From Oleisolibacter albus (GTDB lineage Bacteria; Pseudomonadota; Alphaproteobacteria; Azospirillales; Azospirillaceae): a DNA stretch of 64,000 nt. The stretch is taken from positions 238,899 to 302,898 of the forward strand of contig NZ_QGNJ01000006.1 of NCBI RefSeq assembly GCF_003336875.1, written 5' to 3'. The notes beneath the pieces were generated by a model. That model was not told the origin of the DNA. It did no database searches and saw only the letters and a program-made list of their open reading frames with translations. The position numbers and the translations under genes were made by a program. Of this stretch, positions 52,591-61,577 are shown one piece after another; position 1 is the stretch's first letter, and the number at the start of each line of letters is the position of its first letter.

Positions 52591-54027
52591 ATGAGCACCC
52601 TCGCCCAGACCGACGACCTGTTCTTCACGCGGGCCGGACTGGACCGGAGCCGCACCGAATCGATCATCGCCGATGCCCTGCGCAACACCGACGATGGCGA
52701 GTTGTTCCTGGAATATGCCCAGTCCGAGAGCTTCGCCTGGGACGATGGCAAGCTGAAGAGCGCCAGCTTCGACACAACCCAGGGCTTCGGTCTGCGGGCC
52801 GTGGCCGGGGAGGCCTCCGGCTACGCCCATGCCTCCACCCTGTCGGAAGACGCCATCCGCCGGGCAGCCGATACGGTCCGTGCCGTCCATGGCGGCCACA
52901 GCGGGGTGCTGGCCGCGGCCCCCCAGGGCACCAACCGCCAGCTCTATGCCAGCGACAATCCCCTGACGCTGGTGCCATTCGAGGCCAAGGTCAAACTGCT
53001 GGCCGAGATCGACGCCTATGCCCGCGCCCGGGATCCCCGCATCCGTCAGGTCTCTGCCTCGCTGGCCGGCGAATGGCAGGCGGTGCAGATCGTGCGCGCC
53101 GACGGCACCCGCGTAGCCGACATCCGGCCCCTGGTCCGGCTCAATGTCAGTGTCGTCGTCGGCGAGGGCGACCGCATGGAAAGCGGCAGCTATGGCGGCG
53201 GCGGCCGCCGCACCTATCAGGAGTTCCTCGATCCCGCGGTCTGGCAGGGTTATGTGGACGAGGCGCTGCGCGGCGCCCTGATCAACCTGTCCGCCATCGA
53301 CGCCCCGGCCGGGGAGATGCCGGTGGTGCTGGGCTCGGGCTGGTGCGGCATCCTCCTGCACGAGGCCATCGGCCATGGGCTGGAGGGCGACTTCAACCGC
53401 AAGAAGACCTCGGCCTTCTCCGGCCTGCTGGGCCAGCGCGTGGCCGCCCCCGGCGTCACCGTGGTCGACGACGGCACCATCGAGGGCCGCCGCGGCAGCC
53501 TGACCGTGGATGACGAGGGCACGCCCACCTCCTGCACCACCCTGATCGAGGACGGCATCCTGGTCGGTTACATGCAGGACCGGCTGAACGCCCGGCTGAT
53601 GGGCGTGCGCCCCACCGGCAACGGACGGCGCCAGAGCTTCGCCCACATGCCGATGCCGCGCATGACCAACACCGTCATGCGCAGCGGCTCCACCCCGCGG
53701 GAGGAGATCATCGCCTCGGTCAAGCGGGGCCTCTACGCCGCCAATTTCGGTGGCGGGCAGGTGGACATCGTCTCCGGCAAGTTCGTCTTCAGCGCCAGCG
53801 AGGCCTATCTCATCGAGGACGGCAAGCTGGGGCCGGCGGTCAAGGGCGCCACCCTGATCGGCAACGGGCCGGATTCGCTGACCAAGGTCACCATGATCGG
53901 CAATGACAGCGCCATGGACCCTGGCATCGGCACCTGCGGCAAGCAGGGCCAGGGCGTGCCTGTGGGTGTGGGACAGCCCACCCTGCGCATCGACGGGCTG
54001 ACCGTGGGCGGGACCAGGGCCGCCTGA
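52591..54027 (+). CDS. tldD: TldD metallopeptidase subunit
   Basis: 478 residues from the ATG at 52591, preceded by GGAGA. The zinc motif HEAIGHGLEGD is intact (HExxxH plus the distal region with GTCGKQGQGVPVG), which marks TldD rather than its inactive partner PmbA. TldD and PmbA (TldE) form a heterodimeric protease that trims peptides, for example microcin B17 leader and CcdA antitoxin in E. coli. PmbA is encoded on the other strand at 58349-59701. It is divergent from the oxidase operon, an association common in Alphaproteobacteria. Confidence 0.92.
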   Translation: MSTLAQTDDLFFTRAGLDRSRTESIIADALRNTDDGELFLEYAQSESFAWDDGKLKSASFDTTQGFGLRAVAGEASGYAHASTLSEDAIRRAADTVRAVHGGHSGVLAAAPQGTNRQLYASDNPLTLVPFEAKVKLLAEIDAYARARDPRIRQVSASLAGEWQAVQIVRADGTRVADIRPLVRLNVSVVVGEGDRMESGSYGGGGRRTYQEFLDPAVWQGYVDEALRGALINLSAIDAPAGEMPVVLGSGWCGILLHEAIGHGLEGDFNRKKTSAFSGLLGQRVAAPGVTVVDDGTIEGRRGSLTVDDEGTPTSCTTLIEDGILVGYMQDRLNARLMGVRPTGNGRRQSFAHMPMPRMTNTVMRSGSTPREEIIASVKRGLYAANFGGGQVDIVSGKFVFSASEAYLIEDGKLGPAVKGATLIGNGPDSLTKVTMIGNDSAMDPGIGTCGKQGQGVPVGVGQPTLRIDGLTVGGTRAA

Positions 54028-54262
54028 TCGGGCGCCGCCGCCCGGGGGCGCGCTCCGGCGCGCCGGCCCTCTTGATTCAGGCCCGCCACCTGTGCGGGTG
54101 CTGGGCCGGGGCGCCGGCCGCCGTCAGACCGGATGCATGAGACTTGCGACCAATGCGGGCATAATGCCGTTGTATTAATTCTATAAGCTGCATATCGTCA
54201 TTCCGTTGCGATAGGAGCGAACAATATGTCCGCTCCCGAACCTGTCCAAAAGGGAGAGACAG
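54028..54262. other. Intergenic region before the putative pore-forming gene
   Basis: The first part is a GC-rich palindrome-prone stretch that may end tldD transcription. The part at 54160-54240 is AT-rich (TTGTATTAATTCTATAAGC) and probably carries the promoter for the next gene. AGGGAGAG at 54250-54258 is its ribosome site. Confidence 0.45.
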
Positions 54263-55549
54263 ATGTCCGACGGACTGACGCCGGCCTCGTTCACGATGGG
54301 CGGCCTGATCTTCTGTTATACCAGCACCTTCGATAAGCTCTGGTCGACGGACTCGATCCATTACGGCGCCGACAATGCAGGGTCCTTCTGGAAACCCGTG
54401 CCGCCGAGCGGGTTCCAGGTCTTCGGCAGTTTCTGCCACGGCAGCACCAACGATCCCAATGGCAATCGCGCCGTCCTGTGCGCCCAGATGACGACGGACG
54501 GGACCGCCCTGCCGCCCTTCGCCAACCCCACGGGATTCGCCCTGCTCTGGACCGACAAGTCGACAGGGTACCACCCCGGCAACGGGGCCTGCTGGACCAT
54601 GCAGGCGCCGGATGGCTATGTGGCCCTGGGAGCCGTCTTCAACAACACCGGGGACTATTCCGCGCCCAACATCCAGGATTATCTCTGCGTTCGGGCCGAT
54701 CTGGCGCCCACCATCGGCCAGTCCGTCCAGATCTGGGACGACCAGGGCACCGGTTCCACCTTCGGCGACCTTGCCTGCTATGCGGTGTTGCCGCCGCCGG
54801 CCGGCCAGTCCACCCAGGTCGCCTCCGGCACCTATCTGGCCCTGTCGCCAGGTGTGTTCGTGGCCAACAGCACCTATAACGACCCCATTGTCCCCACGCC
54901 GGTCCTGCTGCTGCCGCTGACGATCCATGCCAGTGGAACGGCGGCGACCCCGCCCGCGATGACGGGGCCGACCGATCCCGTCGTGTCGGCGGTCGAGGTC
55001 CGGGCCTATAGCATCGAGGTGCCCTTCACCGCGGTCACCGACACCAATGACGGTTACGCCATGGACTGGAAGCTGGCCAACCCCGTCTACCGGATCGAGC
55101 GCTACGACTCCTTCCAGCAGGTCGGACAGTGGGACAACCAGTCCACCGCCTCGCCGACCAAGACCTACAGCATCACCACCGGCGTCAGCCAGCAGACCTC
55201 CTCGCAATGGAGCGCCAATGTGGGGGTGCAGCTGTCCGGCAGTGACAAAGGCAAGGAAAGCACCCCGGTCGAGAGCGAATCCGTCACCCTGTCGGTGTCC
55301 CTCTCCGTCTCCTTCGCGCTCCAGTTCGCCAGCACCGACATCTTCTCCGAATCCGTGACCGAGAGCATGTCGGTCCAGGTGCCGGCCAATTCCTTCTTCC
55401 TCATCTGGCAGAGCACGAGCGCCATCAAGATCCGGCGCCCGAACGACACCTTCCTCAGCGACCAGCTGTCGGTGCCGCTGCATGGCAAGGCCATGCAGCA
55501 GTTCGATTATACAACGGGCACGGTGGTCGACCCCTATCCGTCGACCTGA
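54263..55549 (+). CDS. Putative Vps62/aerolysin-like pore-forming protein
   Basis: 428 residues with no signal peptide. The N-terminal half (about 10-185) has features of the Vps62/DUF946-like beta-prism fold: SIHYGADNAG, GYVALGAVFNN, LCVRADLAPT and WDDQGTGSTFGDLACYAVLP. After a linker, residues about 255-420 show the Ser/Thr/Val-rich alternating pattern of an aerolysin/ETX-MTX2-type module: KTYSITTGVSQQTSSQWSAN, VTLSVSLSVSFALQF and SESVTESMSVQVPANSFFL. The combination is found in some predicted insecticidal or defence toxins; this is recognition by pattern, not by search. It is lower in GC, stands alone behind its own promoter, and follows tldD. Secretion would need a non-Sec route or lysis. 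The alternative is a non-toxic lectin-like protein. Confidence 0.55.
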   Translation: MSDGLTPASFTMGGLIFCYTSTFDKLWSTDSIHYGADNAGSFWKPVPPSGFQVFGSFCHGSTNDPNGNRAVLCAQMTTDGTALPPFANPTGFALLWTDKSTGYHPGNGACWTMQAPDGYVALGAVFNNTGDYSAPNIQDYLCVRADLAPTIGQSVQIWDDQGTGSTFGDLACYAVLPPPAGQSTQVASGTYLALSPGVFVANSTYNDPIVPTPVLLLPLTIHASGTAATPPAMTGPTDPVVSAVEVRAYSIEVPFTAVTDTNDGYAMDWKLANPVYRIERYDSFQQVGQWDNQSTASPTKTYSITTGVSQQTSSQWSANVGVQLSGSDKGKESTPVESESVTLSVSLSVSFALQFASTDIFSESVTESMSVQVPANSFFLIWQSTSAIKIRRPNDTFLSDQLSVPLHGKAMQQFDYTTGTVVDPYPST

Positions 55550-55937
55550 CCGAGGCCGTGGGCCGAGGCGGCGGACCGAGGCACAGCCGCCACCGCCCCC
55601 ACCATGATCCGGCTGCGGCGGTGGCGGAATTCACCACCGCCGCAGTCCAGACATTCCCCGCCCGTCGCACAGGCTTCGGCGCCTTCCGCGCATCCCCCGG
55701 CCAGAGATCGGGACTGAACAATAAAATCCAATCTTCCGGCGGAGCGGTTGAGCGTTCGCCTTTGCTTGCAGCCCGGGCTCATCGGAGACCAAGCATTCCT
55801 ATGTATTTTTCTGCCTTGCCTGCTGTGATTTGACGAAGGTCATCGCCCCCCAGCCGGTTCCCCGAAAGACTCCATCCCAAGTGGGCAACCAACCCAGGCG
55901 CATCAGGGCCGGAATGGATAATCAAGAGGGGGAGAGC
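55550..55937. other. Intergenic region between pore-former and chemoreceptor
   Basis: This 388-base region holds a terminator-like stem at 55587-55627, then lower-GC sequence (55700-55830) that should carry the promoter of the chemoreceptor. Open frames in it lack coding bias; ATGs at 55830 and 55914 in the chemoreceptor frame are not needed, since the ribosome site sits at 55926-55934. Confidence 0.45.
55587..55627. terminator. Hairpin after the putative pore-forming gene
   Basis: CCGCCACCGC (55587-55596) pairs perfectly with GCGGTGGCGG (55618-55627) around 21 bases, 38 bases after the stop. No T-run follows. Confidence 0.4.
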
Positions 55938-58283
55938 ATGCTCAACAGGATGGGAATCGTGATGAAGGTCATGGCGGCCTTCATCATCGTCTCGGCATCA
56001 GCAGGCGTGATCGTGGCGGTTCCGACCTGGAACCATCTGGATGATGCCAACCGCAAGGCCGCCACCGACAAGCTATCCCAGGCCCATACCCAACTGCGTG
56101 ACCGCATCGCCATGGAAGCCGGCCGGGCCGTGTCGCTGGCCCGTCTGGTGGCCGAACTGCCGGCCGCCCGCGATGGCGTGGCCGCCGGTGACCGTCCGGG
56201 GCTGCTGAGGCTGTTCGGCCCCGTTTTCGAGCAGGTGAAGGCGCAGACGGCCATGGATCAGTTCCAGTTCCATACGCCGCCCGCCACCTCGCTGCTGCGG
56301 CTGCACCAGCCCGGCAAATATGGTGACGACCTGTCGGCCTTCCGCCACACGGTGGTGGCCGCCAACAGCCAGGGCATCGCCGTGTCGGGTATCGAGGCCG
56401 GGGTTGCCGGCCTGGGCATCCGCGGGGTGGTGCCGATGCTGCAGCAGGGCCGCTCCATCGGCTCGGTCGAGTTCGGCGCCTCGTTGGGAGCACCGCTGGT
56501 CGATGCCTTTCTGGCCGACACCGGCTACCGGGCGGCCGTGCTGATGTCCACACCCGACGGCGTCAAGCCGGTGGCCTCCACCCTGCCGGCCCAGGTGCTG
56601 CCGACCGCGGCCGAGTTGCAGCAGGCCCTGACCACCGCCCTGCCGCTCCGCACCGTGCAGGTGGACGGGCGGGATCTGGCCCTGTCGGTGCAGCCGCTGC
56701 GCGACTATTCCGGCAGACCGGTGGCCCTGGCCGTCATCGCCGCCGACCTGTCGGCAGAAACGGCGCAGCGGTCGGCAGCCCTGGCGCGGACGCTGTGGTC
56801 CCTGGGTGCCGCAATCCTGCTCAGCTCCCTGGCCGGACTGCTGCTGGCCCGCCAGCTGGTCGGCCCGCTGCGGGGGCTGCGTCAGGCCATGGGGGCCATC
56901 GCCGACCGTGCCTTTGAAACCGCCATTCCCGGCCTGGAGCGGGGCGACGAGATCGGCGGCATCGCCCGGTCTCTCGACCGGCTGCGCCAGCGGGCCCAAG
57001 CCATCGCCGACAGCGAAACCGCCCTGGAGTCCCGGACCCGGATTCTCGAGACGCAGGAAACGAACATCCGCGGCGAGGTCGAGCAGCATCTGCGCGGCGT
57101 GGTCAGCGCCGCCATCCAGGTCAATGAGAGCATCGTCATCCTGATCAAGATGGCGGCCGAGGTCGGGGAAGCCGGCGCCCGGTCCCGCGACATGGCCGCC
57201 GCGGTGGAGGAATTCACCACCGGCGTGCGCCAGATCTCGCAGCATTCCGACAAGGCGGCCGGCGATGCCCAGGCGGCCGGCGACGCAGTGCGGGCCGGTC
57301 TGGCCGCGGCGGATACGGCATCCGACAAGCTGGAACGCCTGTTCGCCAATGTGAAATCCACGGCCGGTCAGGCGGAAAGCCTGGTGGCGGTGTCCGACCG
57401 CATCAACGGTATCGTCGATGAGATCGACAGCATCGCCAAGCAGACCAACCTGCTGGCGCTGAACGCCACCATCGAGGCGGCGCGGGCCGGGGAAGCCGGC
57501 AAGGGCTTCGCCGTCGTCGCCTCGGAGGTCAAGACCCTGGCCAACCAGACCTCCCGGGCCACCGAGGATGTGCGCAGCCGCATCGCCGACCTGCATCGGG
57601 AAATCACCGCCGTGGTCGGCCAACTCAACGCAGGCGCCGGTGCGGCCGAGGACGGGCGCCAGTCGGTGGACGCGCTGAAGGGCCAGCTCGGTCAACTCGG
57701 CGAGACGGTGGGCGCCGTGGCCACCGGCATGTCGGAGATGGCCGGCGTTCTGGCCCAGCAGGCCATCGCCGCCGACGAGGTGGCACGCAGCACCGCCGGC
57801 ATCGCCGATCTGTCGCGGCAGACCGACCGCCACATCGCCGAGGCCATGACGGCCATGGACAGCACGGCCGACTCGCTCAATACCGAGGTCGGCGCCTTCG
57901 CCAAGCTGGGAACCTCGGGCGCCATGCTGCTGGTGGCCAAGAACGACCACATCGCCTTCAAGAAGCGGGTGACAGACGTGGCCTATGGCCGGGTGCCGCC
58001 GGACGAATCGATCCTGGTCGACCACACCCAGTGCCGGCTGGGCCGCTGGCTGGCCGGGTTGGGGGCGGAGCAGAGGGCCGGGATGCGGACTCTGGCGGAG
58101 ATCGACTCGCCCCACCGTGGCGTCCACCAGTCGGCCCGTGACGCCGTGGCCCACGTCCGCAACGGTGACCAGACCGCCATGCTGGCGGATCTGGCGCGGC
58201 TGGACCAGTGCAGCGCCGAAGTGCTGGCCGTGCTCGACCGGGCAGCGGCGGAGATCCGCTCCAGCGACCGGCCCGCGGCCTGA
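55938..58283 (+). CDS. Methyl-accepting chemotaxis protein with Cache sensor and CZB domain
   Basis: 781 residues from ATG 55938 after AGAGGGGGAGAG. Order: membrane segment (about 9-29), periplasmic double-Cache-like sensor (about 30-265, with [15 protein letters not shown] and [18 protein letters not shown]), second membrane segment (about 285-305), HAMP, then the signalling hairpin with the invariant tip [20 protein letters not shown]. The C-terminus carries a zinc-binding CZB domain: [10 protein letters not shown], then [13 protein letters not shown] and HRGVHQSA supply the Cys and three His. CZB domains sense zinc or hypochlorite-type oxidation. The receptor would pass signals to CheA/CheW encoded elsewhere. 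The ligand of the Cache part is unknown, although the LHxP...GD...R pattern is of the type that binds small organic acids or amines. Confidence 0.9.
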   Translation: MLNRMGIVMKVMAAFIIVSASAGVIVAVPTWNHLDDANRKAATDKLSQAHTQLRDRIAMEAGRAVSLARLVAELPAARDGVAAGDRPGLLRLFGPVFEQVKAQTAMDQFQFHTPPATSLLRLHQPGKYGDDLSAFRHTVVAANSQGIAVSGIEAGVAGLGIRGVVPMLQQGRSIGSVEFGASLGAPLVDAFLADTGYRAAVLMSTPDGVKPVASTLPAQVLPTAAELQQALTTALPLRTVQVDGRDLALSVQPLRDYSGRPVALAVIAADLSAETAQRSAALARTLWSLGAAILLSSLAGLLLARQLVGPLRGLRQAMGAIADRAFETAIPGLERGDEIGGIARSLDRLRQRAQAIADSETALESRTRILETQETNIRGEVEQHLRGVVSAAIQVNESIVILIKMAAEVGEAGARSRDMAAAVEEFTTGVRQISQHSDKAAGDAQAAGDAVRAGLAAADTASDKLERLFANVKSTAGQAESLVAVSDRINGIVDEIDSIAKQTNLLALNATIEAARAGEAGKGFAVVASEVKTLANQTSRATEDVRSRIADLHREITAVVGQLNAGAGAAEDGRQSVDALKGQLGQLGETVGAVATGMSEMAGVLAQQAIAADEVARSTAGIADLSRQTDRHIAEAMTAMDSTADSLNTEVGAFAKLGTSGAMLLVAKNDHIAFKKRVTDVAYGRVPPDESILVDHTQCRLGRWLAGLGAEQRAGMRTLAEIDSPHRGVHQSARDAVAHVRNGDQTAMLADLARLDQCSAEVLAVLDRAAAEIRSSDRPAA

Positions 58284-58288
58284 ACCAT

Positions 58289-58338
58289 GGAACCGCCCTG
58301 TTTCCCGCCGCAGATCCGGCCGGGAACAGGGCGGTTCC
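58289..58338. terminator. Strong bidirectional hairpin between MCP and pmbA
   Basis: GGAACCGCCCTGTTTCCC and GGGAACAGGGCGGTTCC pair with a single bulged base around about 14 bases, between convergent genes. Confidence 0.7.
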
Positions 58339-58348
58339 GTCCCGGCTG

Positions 58349-59701
58349 TTACGCGCCGGCCACCGTCATGCCGTCGATGCGCACGGTGGGAGCGTCCACG
58401 CCGTAGCGGTGGGCCAGATCGTCGGCCGGGACCAGGGCGCGGAACATGTCCTTGAGGTTGCCGGCGATGGTGACCTCGCTGACGGGATAGGCGATCTGCC
58501 CGTCCTCGATCCAGAAGCCGGCGGCGCCACGGGAATAGTCGCCGGTGACGCCGTTCACCCCCTGCCCCATCAGGGCGGTGACATAGAAGCCCTGGCGGAT
58601 GTCGGCCATCAGCGCCGCCGGCGTCAGCGCCCCCGGCGCCAGATGCACATTGGTCGGATTCGGGGCCGGCGGCCCGCCGGTCCCGCGTGAGGCGTGGCCG
58701 GTGCTGGCCAGGCCCAGCTGCCGGGCCGAGCGCAGATCCAGCAGCCAGGTGGTCAGCCGCCCATCCTCGATGATGGCGCGGCGCCTGGCCTGAAGGCCCT
58801 CGGCATCGAAGGGGCGCGAACGCAGGCCGCGCCGCACGAACGGGTCGTCGATCACGGTGATGCCCGGCGCGAACACCGGCTCGCCCAGCCGGTCCTTGAG
58901 GAAGCTGGTGCCGCGGGCGATGGCGGCGCCGGAAATGGCGCCGAACAGATGCCCCAGCAGCCCGCCGGACAGGCGCGGATCGAACACCACCGGCACCGAC
59001 TGGGTCTTGACCTTGCGCGGGTTCAGCTTGCGCACCACCCGCTCGCCGGCCCGGCGGCCGATCAGCTCCGGCGCGTCCAGATCGCTGCCATAGACGGTGG
59101 AGTGATAGTCGTAATCCCGCTCCATGGCCGTGCCGCTGCCGGCCAGCACCGACACCGACAGCGAACGCCGGCTGATGCTGTAGCCGCCGACGAAGCCATT
59201 GCTGGCGGCCAGGGTCAGCCGGCTGCGGCTCCAGCTGCCGTCGGCGCCGTCGGAATTGCTGACCCCCGGCACGGCGCGGGCCGCCGCCTCGGTGCGGCGG
59301 GCGGCATCGATCAGCGCCTCGGCCGTCGGCTCCTCCCCGTCGCACAGATCCAGGTCGGGCCAGTCGCGGGTGATGGCGTCGGCATCGGCGATGCCGGAGA
59401 ACGGGTCCTCCGGCACCAGCCGGGCCATGGCCACGGCCCGCTGCGCCAGCTCGTCCAGCATGGCCGGGCTGCGGTCGGTGGAGGAGACCACGGCCATACG
59501 CTTGCCGACGAAGACCCGCAGGCCCAGATCGCCGGATTCGGAGCGCTCCAGCCCCTCGGGCTGGCCCAGCCGCATGGACAGCGACAGAGCGGCGCTGTCC
59601 ACCAGCAGCGCGTCGGCGGCATCGGCCCCGGCGGCGCGGGCACGGCGGATGAGATCCTCCAGCAGGGTGGCGGCGGCGGGATCGGGGCGGGCTGTGGTCA
59701 T
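58349..59701 (-). CDS. pmbA: PmbA/TldE, partner subunit of TldD
   Basis: 450 residues from MTTARPDPAAATLLEDL; the longer frame to 59824 adds residues without homology. The fold is that of TldD, but HExxxH is replaced (GHLFGAISGAAIARGTSFL), as in PmbA/TldE, which contributes no zinc. The C-terminus has NPTNVHLAPG and GVNGVTGDYSRGAAGFWIEDG, the conserved PmbA region. With tldD in the same window both halves of the heterodimeric peptidase are present, but on opposite strands and 4.3 kb apart, so they are not co-transcribed. It is divergent from a methyltransferase gene. Confidence 0.92.
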   Translation of the reverse strand: MTTARPDPAAATLLEDLIRRARAAGADAADALLVDSAALSLSMRLGQPEGLERSESGDLGLRVFVGKRMAVVSSTDRSPAMLDELAQRAVAMARLVPEDPFSGIADADAITRDWPDLDLCDGEEPTAEALIDAARRTEAAARAVPGVSNSDGADGSWSRSRLTLAASNGFVGGYSISRRSLSVSVLAGSGTAMERDYDYHSTVYGSDLDAPELIGRRAGERVVRKLNPRKVKTQSVPVVFDPRLSGGLLGHLFGAISGAAIARGTSFLKDRLGEPVFAPGITVIDDPFVRRGLRSRPFDAEGLQARRRAIIEDGRLTTWLLDLRSARQLGLASTGHASRGTGGPPAPNPTNVHLAPGALTPAALMADIRQGFYVTALMGQGVNGVTGDYSRGAAGFWIEDGQIAYPVSEVTIAGNLKDMFRALVPADDLAHRYGVDAPTVRIDGMTVAGA

Positions 59702-59783
59702 GGCGTTCCCTGAGCGCGTGGAGTCCACCCCTGGTCTAGCAGAGCGCGGACGGTGGTAGAAGTCCCCGGAGGAGCGGCGGTCT

Positions 59784-60548
59784 GTGGCGGAACCGTGGCA
59801 GGCTGCCCTTTGTTCTCGAAGCATGACGCTCGCCCCGCCCCGCCACCCCCCTGCTGCAACGCCCGCGGCCCCCGGCCGGGTCCGTGGCCATGAGCGCGAT
59901 CCGGCGGCCCGCGCCTTCGCCGCCCGTCAGGCGCTGCTGGCGGAGTTCTGCCGCGACGGCCGGCCGACGGTGCTGGATCTCGGTTGCGGTCTCGGGGCCG
60001 ATCTGCTGGCGCTGGCGCCACGGATCGGGGTCGGGGTCGGGGTCGATGCCGCGGCTGGCGGCGTGCAGCTGGCCCGGCTGGCCGCCCGCACCTGCGCGGC
60101 CGGCAATCTCCAGTTCGGAGTCGGCACCGCCATCGCCTTCCGCGTGCCGACGCCGGTGCCGGCACGCTTCGACCTCATCCTGCTGCGGGCGGCGATGGCG
60201 CCCGGTGCCCAGCCCCGGGCCGACCTGGGCGGCGTGCTGCGGGCGGCCCGGCTGCGGCTGGCCGACAATGGCCGGCTGGTTCTGTTCGCCACCGACGACA
60301 GCCATCCGGCCGTGCTGTGGTCGCGCTGGTGCGCGGGCATCCGCCGTCCGGCCGTCATCACGCCCGGCAGCCTGCGCCTGCTGGCCGCCGGCCAGGGGCT
60401 GGTGGCGCAGGGGCTGCATCCCCTGCCCTGGGTGCCGGAGATCCCGGCGGAACCCGGCCCGCCGCCTACGCCGCTGGTGCGGGCGCTGTCGGCCCTGGCC
60501 CGGTTCTGCGACGGCGGCGCCTTCGCCCTGGTCCTGCGCGCGGCCTGA
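59784..60548 (+). CDS. Class I SAM-dependent methyltransferase
   Basis: 254 residues if the GTG at 59784 is used (GGAGGA about 12 bases upstream), or 241 from the ATG at 59823, which lacks a ribosome site. The SAM motif VLDLGCGLGADLLALA is at about residues 63-78 and the acidic D in GVGVDAAAGG ends the second strand. FDLILLRAAM matches motif IV. It resembles small-molecule methyltransferases, but no substrate can be named. It overlaps no neighbour and lies 82 bases from the divergent pmbA gene. Confidence 0.72.
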   Translation: MAEPWQAALCSRSMTLAPPRHPPAATPAAPGRVRGHERDPAARAFAARQALLAEFCRDGRPTVLDLGCGLGADLLALAPRIGVGVGVDAAAGGVQLARLAARTCAAGNLQFGVGTAIAFRVPTPVPARFDLILLRAAMAPGAQPRADLGGVLRAARLRLADNGRLVLFATDDSHPAVLWSRWCAGIRRPAVITPGSLRLLAAGQGLVAQGLHPLPWVPEIPAEPGPPPTPLVRALSALARFCDGGAFALVLRAA

Positions 60549-60588
60549 CCCATATGGCTGACGGCACCCGTGCCGGGGAGGGTCCGCC

Positions 60589-61170
60589 ATGCCGCACCGC
60601 CTGCTCCTGTTCGCCCTGCCCGTCCTCCTGTCCGGCCTCCTGTCCGGCCCCGCCCTGGCGGAAACGGCGGACAGGGCGGGCTGGGATGCCCTGCGCCGCG
60701 ATGGGGCTGTGGCCCTGATCCGCCATGCCCGCGCCCCCGGCATCGGTGATCCGCCCGGATTCCTGCTGACGGACTGCGCCACCCAGCGCCGCCTCTCCCC
60801 CGACGGCGAGGCCCAGGCCCGGGCGCTGGGCCGCCGCCTGCGGGAGGAAGGCATCGCGGTGGGCCGCGTGCTGTCCAGCCGCTGGTGCCGCTGTCTGGAC
60901 ACGGCCCGGCTGGCCTTCGGCACGGTGGAGCCCTTTCCGGCCCTGGACAGCCTCTTCGGCGACCAGGCCAGCGCGCCGGAGCGGACCGCCGCCCTGCGTG
61001 ACCTTGTCGGGGGCTGGAAAGGGCCGGGAGCGCTGGTCCTTGTCACACACCAGGTCAATATCACCGCCCTGACCGGCCTTGTGCCATCGGAGGGCGAAAT
61101 TCTGGTCGTCCGGGCCGGGGCGGACCAAAAAATCGCCCTGGCCGCCAGGATCGCCGCCGTTCATCCGTAA
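60589..61170 (+). CDS. Exported histidine phosphatase-family protein
   Basis: 193 residues. The signal peptide ends ALA (residue 24). The catalytic motif is LIRHARAPG (R45, H46), followed by SSRWCRCLDTARLAFG and the second histidine in VLVTHQVNITAL. The core residues of the phosphoglycerate-mutase-like phosphatases are present. The export signal sets it apart from glycolytic enzymes. It may be a periplasmic phosphatase, and starts 40 bases after the methyltransferase stop, so it may share a transcript. The substrate is unknown. Confidence 0.78.
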   Translation: MPHRLLLFALPVLLSGLLSGPALAETADRAGWDALRRDGAVALIRHARAPGIGDPPGFLLTDCATQRRLSPDGEAQARALGRRLREEGIAVGRVLSSRWCRCLDTARLAFGTVEPFPALDSLFGDQASAPERTAALRDLVGGWKGPGALVLVTHQVNITALTGLVPSEGEILVVRAGADQKIALAARIAAVHP

Positions 61171-61324
61171 CAGCAGCACGGCGCCGGCCAGCGCCCCACC
61201 GGCAATGTTGCGCAATGGCAACAGCCAGAGCCGATTACAATCCGGACATATCCGGCCCCGTGCCGGACATGTTTTCGACACAGGCATCTGGCCAACTTGC
61301 CGTTGAACAGATGGGAGACCCGTC

Positions 61325-61498
61325 ATGACCAAGCACCGCACCACCCTGATCGTCCAGGCGCTGCTGCTGCTCGGCCTGTTCGCCGCCGCCGTCGTCTCCG
61401 CCCCCCTGCGCCACGCCAAGGCCGGGCCGAACACGCCGACCGTGGCGACCACCACGACGACGCCCGCCGCCTCGCCGTCCGCCACCATCCGCCTCTGA
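61325..61498 (+). CDS. Small exported or membrane-anchored peptide (57 residues)
   Basis: The ORF at 61325-61498 has GGGAG at 61313-61317, a hydrophobic segment (about 7-26, LIVQALLLLGLFAAAVVSAP) and a Thr/Ala/Pro-rich tail (VATTTTTPAASPSA). The hydrophobic segment may be a signal peptide or anchor. No family is recognised. The good ribosome site and clear structure support translation. The 154 bases before it include a low-GC stretch (61200-61250) that may be its promoter. Confidence 0.5.
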   Translation: MTKHRTTLIVQALLLLGLFAAAVVSAPLRHAKAGPNTPTVATTTTTPAASPSATIRL

Positions 61499-61577
61499 GC
61501 CACGGCCAGACCGGCCGGCGGCGGGGCGCCGCACCCATCCGGCAGACTGGCGCCCGACCGCTCACCCGCCCGACAGG

